A stretch of 64,000 nucleotides of DNA from Codonopsis lanceolata (taxonomy: Eukaryota > Streptophyta > Magnoliopsida > Asterales > Campanulaceae): NCBI GenBank assembly GCA_013146195.2, contig CM028377.1, positions 108,044,094 through 108,108,093 on the forward strand, given 5' to 3'. This document shows, piece by piece, positions 46,846 through 56,784 of the stretch. The first letter of the stretch is position 1, and the number at the start of each line of letters is the position of its first letter. The notes below the pieces were generated by a model. It was not told the DNA's origin and searched no databases. It worked only from the letters and a program-made list of their open reading frames with translations. The translations under genes were made by a program, and so were the position numbers.

Positions 46846-47186
46846 GGGTGGTGGACCTGGTGGTTATGATGCGCGGACACGGCTAGAAGCAGACGTATTC
46901 CGTGTCGGACACGGCCAGGACACGGACACGGCGGATACGGCCTCAAATACGTTTTTGGGTCGAATTTGAATTTCCGGAAATATTGGACACGTATAAAATA
47001 TATAAAACCTGTTTTATTTTAAACAAACTTTCTTAAAGAAAACATAAGGTCTACAAAATGGCAAAAAAAATAAAATTAGGGACGATGCTAGTGTAACAAT
47101 AAAAAAATTTATTATTTTTTGTTTTCAGCGACTAGAGTTAAAAAAGAAAAAATATTCTTTTATTTTTTCGGTTTAAGGTAGTTTTT
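46846..47186. mobile_element. 341-bp insertion with 8-bp TSD, class uncertain
   Basis: The flanks TTTTTCAA (46838-46845 and 47187-47194) are identical. The duplicated locus at 55938-55960 shows the uninterrupted site, ACTTTTTCAAATTAATG, proving the insertion. The left end reads GGGTGGTGGACC. The first 110 bases are dense in GACACGG words. The right end is T-rich. The 8-bp duplication suggests hAT, but inverted termini are weak, so a SINE with a T tail is an alternative. Confidence 0.7.
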
Positions 47187-47194
47187 TTTTTCAA

Positions 47195-47749
47195 ATTAAT
47201 GATCGTCAAGAGCAGAATAATCATGTTTGGGGCGACTAAATTGGGAGGTTATAGAAAGTTCGTTTGTTTTTCAATCGGCTTTTCACACGCTCTTGACGAT
47301 ATAAAAGGTTTGAAAGTTGGATACCTATTTTTTTTTTCTTTTTTGAAAGTATTTCATACTATTTTCGTCCCAAAATAAATTACTACATTTTAGTAATTTA
47401 CAAATAGATTAAGGAAGATTATAAAAAGATTGATACATATATATATGTTTTATAGTTAAGTTGTTTTTGTATTTTTCTCTTTATACTCAACCAATCATTT
47501 GGCCTTCGGAAAAACAACACAAAACACTCACACTCACACTCACACAGCTTCAACGGAAAGAAACGCAAACCGATGTTTTTGGTACGAAAAAATTAAGGCC
47601 GATCTTTGCCATTTTTTTTAATTAAATTGTTCCTATAATACTCATCGTCATCTTCAATGAGATAAGATGCGGGAGAGCAACTCAATTTTATTCTTTCCTG
47701 CTTCATTTTTTTCTCCGTTTGATCTACCTGTTTCTCCTGAAAAATCGTA
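47195..47749. other. Duplicated host segment, then intergenic DNA
   Basis: From 47195 to about 47480 it matches 55948-56250 (GATCGTCAAGAGC; TGGGGCGACTAAATTGGGAG). No gene was seen. A CACTCACACTCACACT microsatellite lies at about 47526-47550. Confidence 0.6.
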
Positions 47750-48007
47750 CTCCCTCCGTCCCTAAATTATCGTCCTCCTTTCCTTTTTCGTCCGTCCCAA
47801 AATAATTGTCCACTTTGAAACTTACCTTTTTAGAACATCATTTTTACCACTTTACCCTTACTTTTTCACTTTACTTTAATTATGGGCCACATATACATGG
47901 GCTTTAAAGGAAACTACACATTAAACCAATATAAATAATCAAGTCAATTGTTTTTTCTTAATCTGTGCGCCGGGTCAAACAGGACAATAAATTAGGGACG
48001 GAGGGAG
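47750..48007. mobile_element. Stowaway (Tc1/mariner) MITE, 258 bp
   Basis: The termini CTCCCTCCGTCCCTAAATTA and TAATTTAGGGACGGAGGGAG (reading inward from each end) are the canonical Stowaway inverted repeats. The element is flanked by TA on both sides (47748-47749 and 48008-48009). It has no coding capacity. Confidence 0.96.
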
Positions 48008-48009
48008 TA

Positions 48010-48378
48010 CTTTCTTTCTATGCCAAAAGCGAGCACATTCCGAGTTCAAAAAAGGGAAGATCAATAAATAGGATTAGTGGAATATCCCTTAATTTTGATA
48101 TTATTATATTTTTTTGATAATTGGAAAAATTGTACTTGGGCCTATATTAGTTTAGTTATCTTGGGCCGGTATGTTATGGTTTGACCTAATTTGAATAAAA
48201 TCGATAATTTAACCTATTTTGATTAATAGCAAGCCCACTTCGTTTTTGTACACAATTGGGTTGATTATTTGAGATTGAGCTTGAGCCAAAATCAGTTTGC
48301 TTACAACTTTCCTTACAACTAAAATTTGAATTGGGGAAAGTTGTTTTGGACAAAGACAACTTTACCCTTCTTAAAAGC
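48010..48378. other. AT-rich intergenic DNA
   Basis: No gene or repeat with clear ends was seen. This is probably the decayed downstream part of the TTF-type pseudogene or unrelated spacer. Confidence 0.5.
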
Positions 48379-48786
48379 TTAGTTGTAGGAAAAGTTGTAG
48401 AAGTATAGTTGTAAGACTAGTAATGTTGTTCTATAAAGAGAAACTGCAATAGATTGATTTTGTTTCATTAAATCCTCAAACTTCTTTAATGAAAAATTAT
48501 GTGCACTATTAACCTTACCAACTTGCAAATCCAACCTACCCTTTTTATTCCAAGTAGAAAAACCTTCATAAATAAATACTCCACCACCACCTTGATTGTT
48601 GACTTGGTCTATAAACAAATAACAGCACAAACAATATGCTTTATCTTCTTTCATGCTATACTCTAACCAATTAGCATATTCATCAAACCATTATGGATTA
48701 AAATGACGCAATCTATTTCCTATCATTTTTTGAGGGAACTCATGACCACGCGGGGTTGACAAGGCCCGTTTAACAGATAAGCTCAT
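48379..48786 (-). pseudogene. TTF-type zinc finger (hAT-related) protein fragment
   Basis: On the minus strand 48786-48430 reads GHEFPQKMIGNRLRHFNP, a stop, WFDEYANWLEYSMKEDKAYC, then LCCYLF, EGFSTWNKKGRL, NSAHNFSLKKFEDLMKQNQS. This is the TTF-type zinc-finger domain found in hAT-derived proteins (ZMYM1-like). A frameshift near 48760 and an in-frame stop near 48690 break it. The Tat LTR starting at 48787 cuts it off upstream. The rest of the protein is absent. Confidence 0.85.
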
Positions 48787-48970
48787 TGTAGACACCCCAA
48801 TTTCGTACCCCTGATATGTAACTCTGGCAAGAAATATCAAGAACTGTTTAAACTTAACAAATGTCAAGTTACAAGAGTTAAAAATGCAAAAGGCAAAGCA
48901 GAATGTGCAAAACAATGAAATGCAGGGGCTAAAGCGTCAAAATTGAAAGATGAATAGTAGGCTGGCGATG

Positions 48971-49037
48971 CAATCAACCAAAGAAGAAATGCGAGCATTG
49001 CACGCAATTCAAGCTAATCGGGAATCGGGGTATTACA
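48971..49037 (-). mobile_element. 67-bp piece of gag-only element LTR terminus
   Basis: The reverse complement reads TGTAATACCCCGATTCCC, then GAATTGCGTGCAATGCTCGC and CTTCTTTGGTTGATTG. It matches the first 67 bases of LTRs A, B and C (for example 31109-31175) with only a few differences. It sits upstream of the T2 TATA box, where the fragment at 18337 carries a different hairpin-forming segment. Confidence 0.85.
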
Positions 49038-49060
49038 AGCCGATCAAGCACACTCCCAAC

Positions 49061-49068
49061 TATAAATA
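49061..49068 (+). promoter_or_regulatory. TATA box in Tat LTR T2
   Basis: TATAAATA followed by CAGGTGCTCGG. The homologous fragment has TATAAATAGAAGG at 18687. Conservation across diverged LTRs and position in the first third of the LTR fit a core promoter. Confidence 0.55.
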
Positions 49069-50404
49069 CAGGTGCTCGGCCTCACTTTTAGGGACACAAT
49101 TTGCAAAGGCTTGAAGCCCGAAGAAACTCTGTGCGTTATTTTTACGCAGCGAGCGATCAGTGAGTGAGAGTGAGTTCCCCCTCCTATAAAGCCTCGAAGC
49201 CCTGCCAAAACTCCTCCAAACCCAAAACCAACTGGTCAAAGTGATCCTTAGCCTTCCAGCTAGGTATCCACCCTGTTTCCCCGATCCATAAACCTCAAAA
49301 AGAGTAGTTGCGCTGCCTGAGTAAAAAAGCCAAAACCGCTAGAAACAAGTCGTTACTCTGCCCAAACCACAGCAGCAACAGCATAAAAAAGACTCCCTCT
49401 CCCTGAAGGACAGAGCAAGCACACCACGTTCTAAAAGGTAAAGCCTTAAAGAGCGTTTATTTTATAAGAGTTATTTTTCAATCCAGCCCAATGTAAAAAT
49501 ATAAGTCGTTGTGCTGCCCGGATTTTGTTAGGAAATAGTGTTTAAAAGAGCCGTTATTATGGCCAAATATTGTTAAATGTATTTGTAATTATTGAAAGGA
49601 GGCGGCTGCAAGTCCGTAAATAATGTAGCCACGGATGTATTTGTTTTTATTTCCTGTCTTTTAATGCTTTATTTACTTGCTAGATAAATATAACAAAAAA
49701 CATATTTTAGCCAAAAACCATTTTTGAGACCGAAAGGGTGAGTTGGGTGCCTAGCACCTTCCCAACTCGTAACTTAGCCTCCTAACCTGTTTTTGCAATC
49801 TCTGGTTTTATTTTTGATTTTTCTTTATTTCTTCTTTAAAATAAAGATGGCATCTCCATAAAAATATTTTGGATCCAGTGGGGCATCACAACACTCCTTT
49901 CTTGCACTTTTCTGTTTTCTCCTAAAAAAAGGAGAATGAGAATGAAAGGCCGATGTATTCCTGCCTCCTGGTATCCCCTAAAAAAGGAATAACTTGATAT
50001 AGAAAACTCAAAGCAGTCATAGTGAACCGAAATAGGCGATAAGACAATTTTCATAAAATCCATAGTGGGGTCTCGCAATATTCTTTCTTGCACTTTCCAT
50101 TTTCCCCTAAACAAGGGAAGAAGTTAATGAAAGAGCGATGTATTCCTGCCTCGATCCTGGTATCCCCTAAAAAAGTGATAACTTGATACATAAAACTCAA
50201 AGCTCCCATAATGGACCAAAAACTCACTTTGGTGACCGAGGCGTATTCAACGCGCTTTTAGACAACACTTTTTTCGCATTTTTAATTCCGTCATCCCCTA
50301 AACAAGGGAGAATGTAATGGAAAGCTTGGTGTCCCGTTTCCGCACGTACTCGCACCCCTATCCAAGGGCGCGCGGCGCGCGAGCGCACTTCGGGGAACCC
50401 ACAG

Positions 50405-50422
50405 TGGCAACTCTGTTGGGGA
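50405..50422 (+). other. Primer-binding site of Tat element T2
   Basis: TGGCAACTCTGTTGGGGA, three bases after the LTR end, is aligned with TGGCGACTCTGCTGTGGA of T1. Confidence 0.65.
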
Positions 50423-50657
50423 GATCGTTTTTATTTTAAATAAAAATGGAGGGCTAGACTCAATTTTTTTTTTTTGTTTTTCTTTTGTTTCTAGCTAAAG
50501 TATGCTTGTTATATTTATTTAAGCATTTGAATATTGTGTTCCTATACATACGTGTATATATTTGTGGATATGATACTTCATCTTGTAGCAGTCTCGTTTC
50601 AGTCACTGTTACGGGTATATTTAAAAATACATTTTTTTTAAAAAATCAAATAAAAAA

Positions 50658-50705
<48 letters not shown>

Positions 50706-53690
50706 TCTGTGTGTATGTGTGTGCAATAAATTTCCGGACAGCATAACAAAAAGGCCGGGGTTTTATCTTTATTATTGTTTTATTTTCGAATCTATATTAT
50801 TATTTTGTTTTACTTTATTTTTTACGCAAAATTTGTACATTTATTATTTCATTCTGTCATTTTATTTTGGGGATATAGAAAAAAATTGTAATTAATAGAA
50901 ATAGATAGATTTCCCAATTTTCTCTCTATTTCTTAATCTGATTGGTTGCTTGCTCACGCTCAAACTAAAAAAAAAAACCGAGAAAATCCACAAATAACAA
51001 CAAGACATACCATATATGTTTATTTACTACTTTATATCTGAAAAAAAATCGTTTTCTAAAATCTAAAAAAAAATTCATCTCTTTTCAAAAAAAAAAATCA
51101 TAAAAAAAAAAAAACAAACAAACAAACAAAACAATTTTGCATGGGCTGAAAATAAAATAATTAATTAATTATCATTTACTCTCCTGAGAGGATTGTTCGG
51201 AGGTACGTAATCATCACATCTCATTACAAGGATCACAAAAAAAAAAGAGTTTTCCAATAAAATATTATGTGTAATATTTAATTCTCTTTTCCTTTAAAAA
51301 AATCGTTTCTTTTCGTAAATAATAATAATAATAATTTAAAAAATAAAGAAATATTTTATTTCTCAAACGAAAAAAAAACAAAAAAGTCGCTATTCTTTCA
51401 AATTTTAAAAAAATAGATTAGCAAAATGAAGATTTTTCTGTCAGAGTTGAACTACGATGACCTGAGCCTCGAAATGAGAAACGTAGGCTTCGGGTTCGGT
51501 CAAATGCTTTGATTTACTCTTCAAAAAAAAAAAAAAGGTGGTGGTGTGTTCTATGTGTGTTCTTTTGTTTTCCAAAATATGTGAAGACAAGACAAAACCC
51601 TCTCACCATTGTTCTTAATTGTCATCTCCAAATTCATCTTCCCTCCTAACCTTTCATAAATTCATCACTAGTTGATTAGTGCATCATTCACTCTCGATTT
51701 CAAAAAAGAAAAACTGTAAATCCTACTTCAAGATGTCAAGGTCTACCACTTCAAAAAAAAAAAAATAAACAAAACAAAACAAAACAAAACAAAAAAGAGA
51801 AAAATAAAAAAGGGGAGAAAACATTGGAAAAAAAAGAGAACAAAAAAATGATGAAAAAAAAAACCGATAGGGAGCCAGAAAAGAGAGGAAAGCTGGGAAA
51901 GCCAAGAAGCTAAGAAAGCAGAAAAGTCTGGAATGTTGGGAAATCCAGAAAAGTCAGGCAACTCAAGGATCATGCGTAACAATTCAGGACTAGGGGCTTT
52001 CAAACCCCAGGGGTGTCTCTTCTGCCCATATTAATGCCTACAACCTATCCTTGCAAAAGTATGCTCACGAATCCATTTAGTCTCTGTGATTTCAAAAGTC
52101 CAACCATGTCCTCAGATCGAGCTTTCCAAAGGTATCTATCTATATTCGAATCTGATAAATTCTTACTAGCTTGTCGAGTCTTCTTCTTGATCTCTGAGCA
52201 CCATCTATCGCCGAAATATCTGTTATATGAAGAAAAAAAAAAGATGAATCAACTCACGTAAAAACATGATAAATCTACACGAGTTGATGATGAGTCATCA
52301 AAAAGATATGGACCCGAAAACTTTTAAGAACACATGAAATCCAAAGCAGGCGAGTCGTCTTAACCAGAATCACCTTCGACCCATTGCGACCGAGCTGTTA
52401 GTAGTGTACTGGGGCTTTCCACCATACACCAATATCCCTCCGAAACCTTGAAACCCTTTTTAAAAGTCCACTATATGCCAAAAACCTTGTCGAAAATAAG
52501 ACTTTCCAACATCCCCAGCCAAACTATCCCCATGATCTAGCTTCCTAAAAACTGGGGCTGTGTCAGCTTCTCTATCCACCAAAGAATGGTTATCCTTTTG
52601 TCCCAAAAAGGAGAGATTATATTTCTCGACTGCTATGATGAGGCTCCGAAAAAGAAAAAGAACAAAAAAAAAAAAAAAAGAGGGAGAAGAACAAAATAAA
52701 AAAAAGAAAAGAAAAAGGAAAAAAAATCTCTCTGGAGCTAGTCCATCATTTGTCCATCTACCTCTTACCCAAAACTAGCTTGGGGCTTCTCGATAAAATA
52801 AACACATACACTTTTTAGATATGGATCGAAGGGGAAAAAGGGCCGGCTATACCCAAAGCCAAAGCTGTACCCATAGTCAGAGCCAAAAGGCCTACCGTAC
52901 TCAAAACCAAAAAGCCAATTATCCATCAAGAATCCAAAGCCTGAAAAACCAAACAATGATTAAATTATTGATCGCGTTTTAAAAACCAAATCCATGAAGA
53001 AACCTTAGACCGTTAAAACAATACACCTTGAACCAGTCGCAATCAACAGCTCTGCTTCAATCCGTTATAATGTGATCTGAGTCAACGATGAACTCCTTGC
53101 TAAAACAAATAAAAATATCAAAAGATAATTACTAAGGAGGGTCCATAACCCACCAACCTGGTGAAACTTGGCAATAAGGTGAACTCTGAATTCCAGCTCT
53201 CTTGTTCAGTAGAGTCATCCTCATATCCTATGCTTTTCTCTTCAAAAAGAAGAGAAAAAAAGAAAAAGAAGAAAAAGGAGAAAAGCAAGGGGCTTTCCCT
53301 CCATCCACTTCCTTATGCGGTCATTTATATCCATAAAAATGTACTGATTGAGTATGCTAGAGGCTTTCTATCCCATCTTGCAAAATTTGATTCATCGAGT
53401 CATCCCGGGGCTTCTACTGCCAAACTCATTGGATACATAAAAGCTCATCATCTCCAGAAACAGATTCCTTTTCCATCTTTTCCTGAAAAAATGAAGAAGC
53501 TATAAAGGCTTGATCTCTCAAAAAGAAGCGGCTTATCTTTGCATGCATTGAAAGACTGGCTCCTGATGAGGTAAAGGCTCGATAAGTTGAAAACCCGAAA
53601 GGGTGACCTAGGAAAAAGTTAGAGCACAAAAGAAAAAAAAATAGAAAAAAAGAAAAAAAAAAGAGTGGTCCCTCTGAGGCATCAATTAGT
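50423..53690 (+). other. Leader of Tat element T2, no gag
   Basis: The first 600 bases align with the T1 leader. An (AT)n microsatellite lies at 50660-50703. Downstream are many A-rich tracts and repeated TGGGGCTT-type words (52411, 52552, 52781, 53407), as I associate with the long Tat leader. Short open frames (for example 51723-52003 minus, 53161-53505 plus) have low-complexity composition and are not called. No gag start homologous to 2644 is present; LINE sequence begins instead. Confidence 0.55.
50660..50703. repeat. (AT)n microsatellite
   Basis: About 22 uninterrupted AT units inside the T2 leader, absent from the T1 leader at the same place (about 1585). Confidence 0.95.
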
Positions 53691-53763
53691 AGGATTTACT
53701 GATTTTTTCTCTCTAGGGTTTGCGTTAGGGTTTGGCTGCCCATCTAGGGTTTTTTGACTGTGC

Positions 53764-55386
53764 ATGGCGGCTGCCATGGAGGCTCCGCCTCCTATTCCGC
53801 CGGCTCCTGATGGCTCGCCTCCTGGTGTCGCAGTCCCTTCTCTTCCAGTTTCATATGCTAATGTGGTTTTGCAGCCACGCCAGTTTGTGGGCAATTCCCT
53901 GCCGGGTCTTCAGGCGGTACCATTGGTGCCTCGACAGGCTGTGGTGGTGAATGGCGAGCCTGGTTGCATGTTTACCCCGGTTGAGCTGGAGGCGGCTTCG
54001 AAACAATTTGAGAACACTCTGATCCTCATGTTTTCGGCGGGGAGGCCGACAGTCCAAGTTATTCAGGAAGATATTGCTAAAAACTGGCGGCTTAAAGGTC
54101 CGTTTGTGGTTGGTCTTTTGGATCCTCGTCATATTATGGTTCGGCTATCTTCTTTAGTAGACATGGTTCTTGCTTTATCCAAAGAGTCTCACATGATCCA
54201 ATCATGTATGTACCGATCGTTTAGATGGTCGGCAGATTTTGCGTTTCGCAAGGATGTTACAAGGGTTGCGGTTTGGGTCCGTCTCCATCATCTTCCACTT
54301 ACGTTCTTCAATCCATCCTTTTTGGAGTGCATAGGGAACTCGTTGGGGCATTTTTAAAGAGTGGATGAGAAGACACTTTCGTTAGCTCGGCCAATGTTTG
54401 CCCGGATGTGTATTGAGGTGGATGTCTCGCTTCCTTTGCCAACGAGAGTTTGGATTGGTTCTAGTAAAGATAATGGGTTTTGGCAGTCCCTTGAATTTGA
54501 GGGGAATATCCGTTTTTGTTCTGGCTGTGGCTTGCTTGGCCACACGAAGATGGAATGTAGGAAGGGCCAAAGACGAGAGAAACCTGTTAATAAAGGGAAG
54601 GAGCCGATTGCTCCTGTGGGAAACACATTTAAGGTTAAACCATCGGTTGTTACAATGGCAGTTAAGGATCCCGTCAATGTGATTAATCAGTCTAACTCGA
54701 ATCCAACAATGGAACATTCTCATAAAGGGGTATTTAATGCAACAACGGAACACATGCAATCATGTCATCATGCAACGAATCAAAAATGGACGCCAGTTAA
54801 ATCTAAATCTAATGGAGAAGGAGCTTCAGTTTCTTTAGCCAAGAATTCACAGGGCGATCCAGTTGAGGCAAAGTTAATTGATGTCGTTAGTTCTGGAGGC
54901 TCATTGGAAGGTCGCAAAGGGGCTGGAATGAACGATAGTAGAGCTCAATGCAAGTCGGTGGTTCTATCGAATTCCTTTGATGCGCTGGATGGTCTAGAGG
55001 AGGATCATGGGGCAGAGAAAGAGCTTGGGTCGGAGAATGAGTTTAGCAAGCCAGATTCGGCGGTTGCTCAAGAACGGGTTGCAACGGCTTCAAGGAAAAC
55101 TTTTAGAGATTCAGTTTATATTGGTGAGTTTTGGGATGGTATCCTACACGAAGTACCCAGGAAATTTGGGAAGGCTGACTCAACTAATGGGGACTATAGG
55201 GAAACGGTTGTGGACACGTGCCGAATATATTCCGATGTTGATGTGGGCAAAATCCTCCTTCGCCCGTCTTTCACCAATTATTGTGCGGTTCTACATTCCG
55301 AGGTGAGGAAAGCCAAATTTTTAAAGGAGAACATCAGAATTACAAGGGCTGCTGACAAAGCCCAAAAAAGTTCTGCCTCGAATTAG
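53764..55386 (+). pseudogene. L1-type LINE ORF1 (DUF4283 and zinc knuckle)
   Basis: ATG at 53764 starts a Pro/Ala-rich N-terminus. A DUF4283-like domain follows (FENTLILMFSAGRPTVQVIQ; FAFRKDVTRVAVWVRLHHLP). A TAA at 54355-54357 interrupts the frame after SLGHF, then RVDEKTLSLARPMFARMCIE continues in the same frame. A CX2CX4HX4C knuckle (CSGCGLLGHTKMEC) is at about 54519-54560. A long Ser/Lys-rich tail runs to TAG 55384. One in-frame stop means this copy is probably dead, though otherwise well preserved. Confidence 0.9.
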
Positions 55387-55389
55387 TTT

Positions 55390-55608
55390 GATGACGATAG
55401 TCATTTGGAATGCTCGGGGGGGGGGGGTGTAACAAGCCTACCCGAACTTATATGAAGCTTCTTATTAGGCAACATAATCCTTTTTTGTGTGTTGTTTTAG
55501 AACCTAAAACTAGTGGAGATAGGCTGTTTAAATTTTCTCGTAGAGTTGGTTTTGATCACAATGTGCATGTTTGCCCCTTTAATCGACACATTTGGCTTCT
55601 TTGGAATG
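55390..55608 (+). pseudogene. LINE ORF2 start (endonuclease), truncated
   Basis: ATG at 55390, three bases after the ORF1 stop, begins MTIVIWNARG, the first motif of the APE-type endonuclease. A run of 12 G then shifts the frame. It continues as CNKPTRTYMKLLIRQHNPFL, then VVLEPKTSGDRLFKF and HIWLLWNGP. At about 55600 the sequence passes through GGAATGGA into a duplicated host segment. Reverse transcriptase and the 3' end are missing. Confidence 0.85.
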
Positions 55609-56260
55609 GACCCCTTACTATCATCCTTAACATCATCATTTTGAACAATAGATTGATTCGTATCCATGTTCAAAACAAATGTATAAGAACGGGGTTGGGA
55701 GCGAGAAAGGCAAGCTCGATCGGTTAACTACAAACGATTGATTTCTTCGTTTAATCGACCAAAAAACAACACAAAACACTCACACAGTTTCAAAGGAAAG
55801 AAACTTAAACCACTGTTGGTGCTATAAAAAATTAAGGCCAATCTTTGCCATTTAATAGACTTCTATTTCAATATATTTTTCTGCCAAGTTTCTTTAAAGT
55901 CTTTCCGGGTCAACTAAGAACTTTAACCTGTAAATAGACTTTTTCAAATTAATGATCGTCAAGAGCGGAATAATCATGTTTGGGGCGACTAAATTGGGAG
56001 GTTGTAGAAAGTTCGTTTGTTTTTCAATAGGCTTTTCACACACTCTTGACCATATAAATGGTTTGAGAGTTGGATACCTATTATTTTATTTTATTTTTTC
56101 TTTTTTGAAAGTATTTCATACTATTTTCGTCCCAAAATAAATTATATTTTACTAATTTACAAATAGATTAATGAAGGTTATAAAAAGATTGATATATATG
56201 TCATTATAGTTAAGTTGTTTTTTGTATTTTTCTCTTTATACTCAACAACTCAATTTTAAC
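55600..56260 (-). pseudogene. Second copy of acidic-gene 5' end and flank
   Basis: It matches 46470-46845 and 47195-47480 of the first copy. On the minus strand only the N-terminus remains (MDTNQSIVQNDDVKDD), then it runs into LINE sequence. It lacks the 341-bp insertion and about 29 bases present in the first copy. The copy is good enough to serve as the empty-site reference. Confidence 0.85.
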
Positions 56261-56784
56261 ATCGTTAAATTTGAGCTTAGTAAATAAGGGTAGTTTTCAG
56301 AAAATATTGATATAGCTTTCTTAAAATCTTAAAACACCATTTATTTTTAAAAATAAATATTTTTAAAACATCATTTATTTTAGAACAGAAAGTATGTTGT
56401 ACCCTCAAAATATTGTGTCAAGACTTAGACATTTCAAGTTTTAAGAGTCACACCAACCTGCCCCCCAAATACCCCATTTGGGACAAAAACAAACTCAAAT
56501 CATTCTGCCCCAAACTTATCCCCAATTTGGTGTCATGACTAGTATCACCCAAAATTTGGGGCAATACTATTCTCATCTAATCCCAAATTGGGGTTGAGGA
56601 GACCCATTCAATTTTAAAATAAAAAAATAGTTTTTAAATACAAAAAATTATTAATAATTTCATATTATCAATTTAAAAATATTTTAATTGATTAATAACT
56701 AATAATAGCTCTGTAATAAATATAAATAATATGATTTCTTTTAAAGTATTAAACATTATAAATTCAATAAATTATAAAGTATTG
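56261..56784. other. AT-rich spacer with CCCAAATTGGGG palindromes
   Basis: No gene was seen. Between 56455 and 56600 several palindromic words occur (CCAAATACCCCATTTGG, CCCAAAATTTGGG, CCCAAATTGGGG), suggesting a small inverted-repeat element without clear ends. Confidence 0.45.

Larger units (their letters stand above)
48787..50401 (+). mobile_element. Tat/Ogre 5' LTR (T2), complete, 1.6 kb
   Basis: It starts TGTAGACACCCC and ends AACCCA before a TGGCAACTC primer-type site. It is homologous to T1 (1-1322), 18337-18997 and 43262-43596. TATAAATA lies at 49061-49068. The hairpin array lies at about 49915-50365. Near its start it contains a 67-bp piece of another element's LTR (48971-49037). Confidence 0.87.

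Noticed and set aside
50485..50895. 136-codon open frame with Tyr-Ile repeats
   Set aside because: The frame is produced by the (AT)n microsatellite and has no counterpart in the T1 leader.
51723..52778. Phe-rich and Lys-rich open frames in the T2 leader
   Set aside because: They come from poly-A and purine-rich tracts, with no conservation or domains.
53161..53505. 114-codon open frame before the LINE
   Set aside because: It spans an AAGAAAAAGAAG tract and leader-like text and has no recognisable domain.
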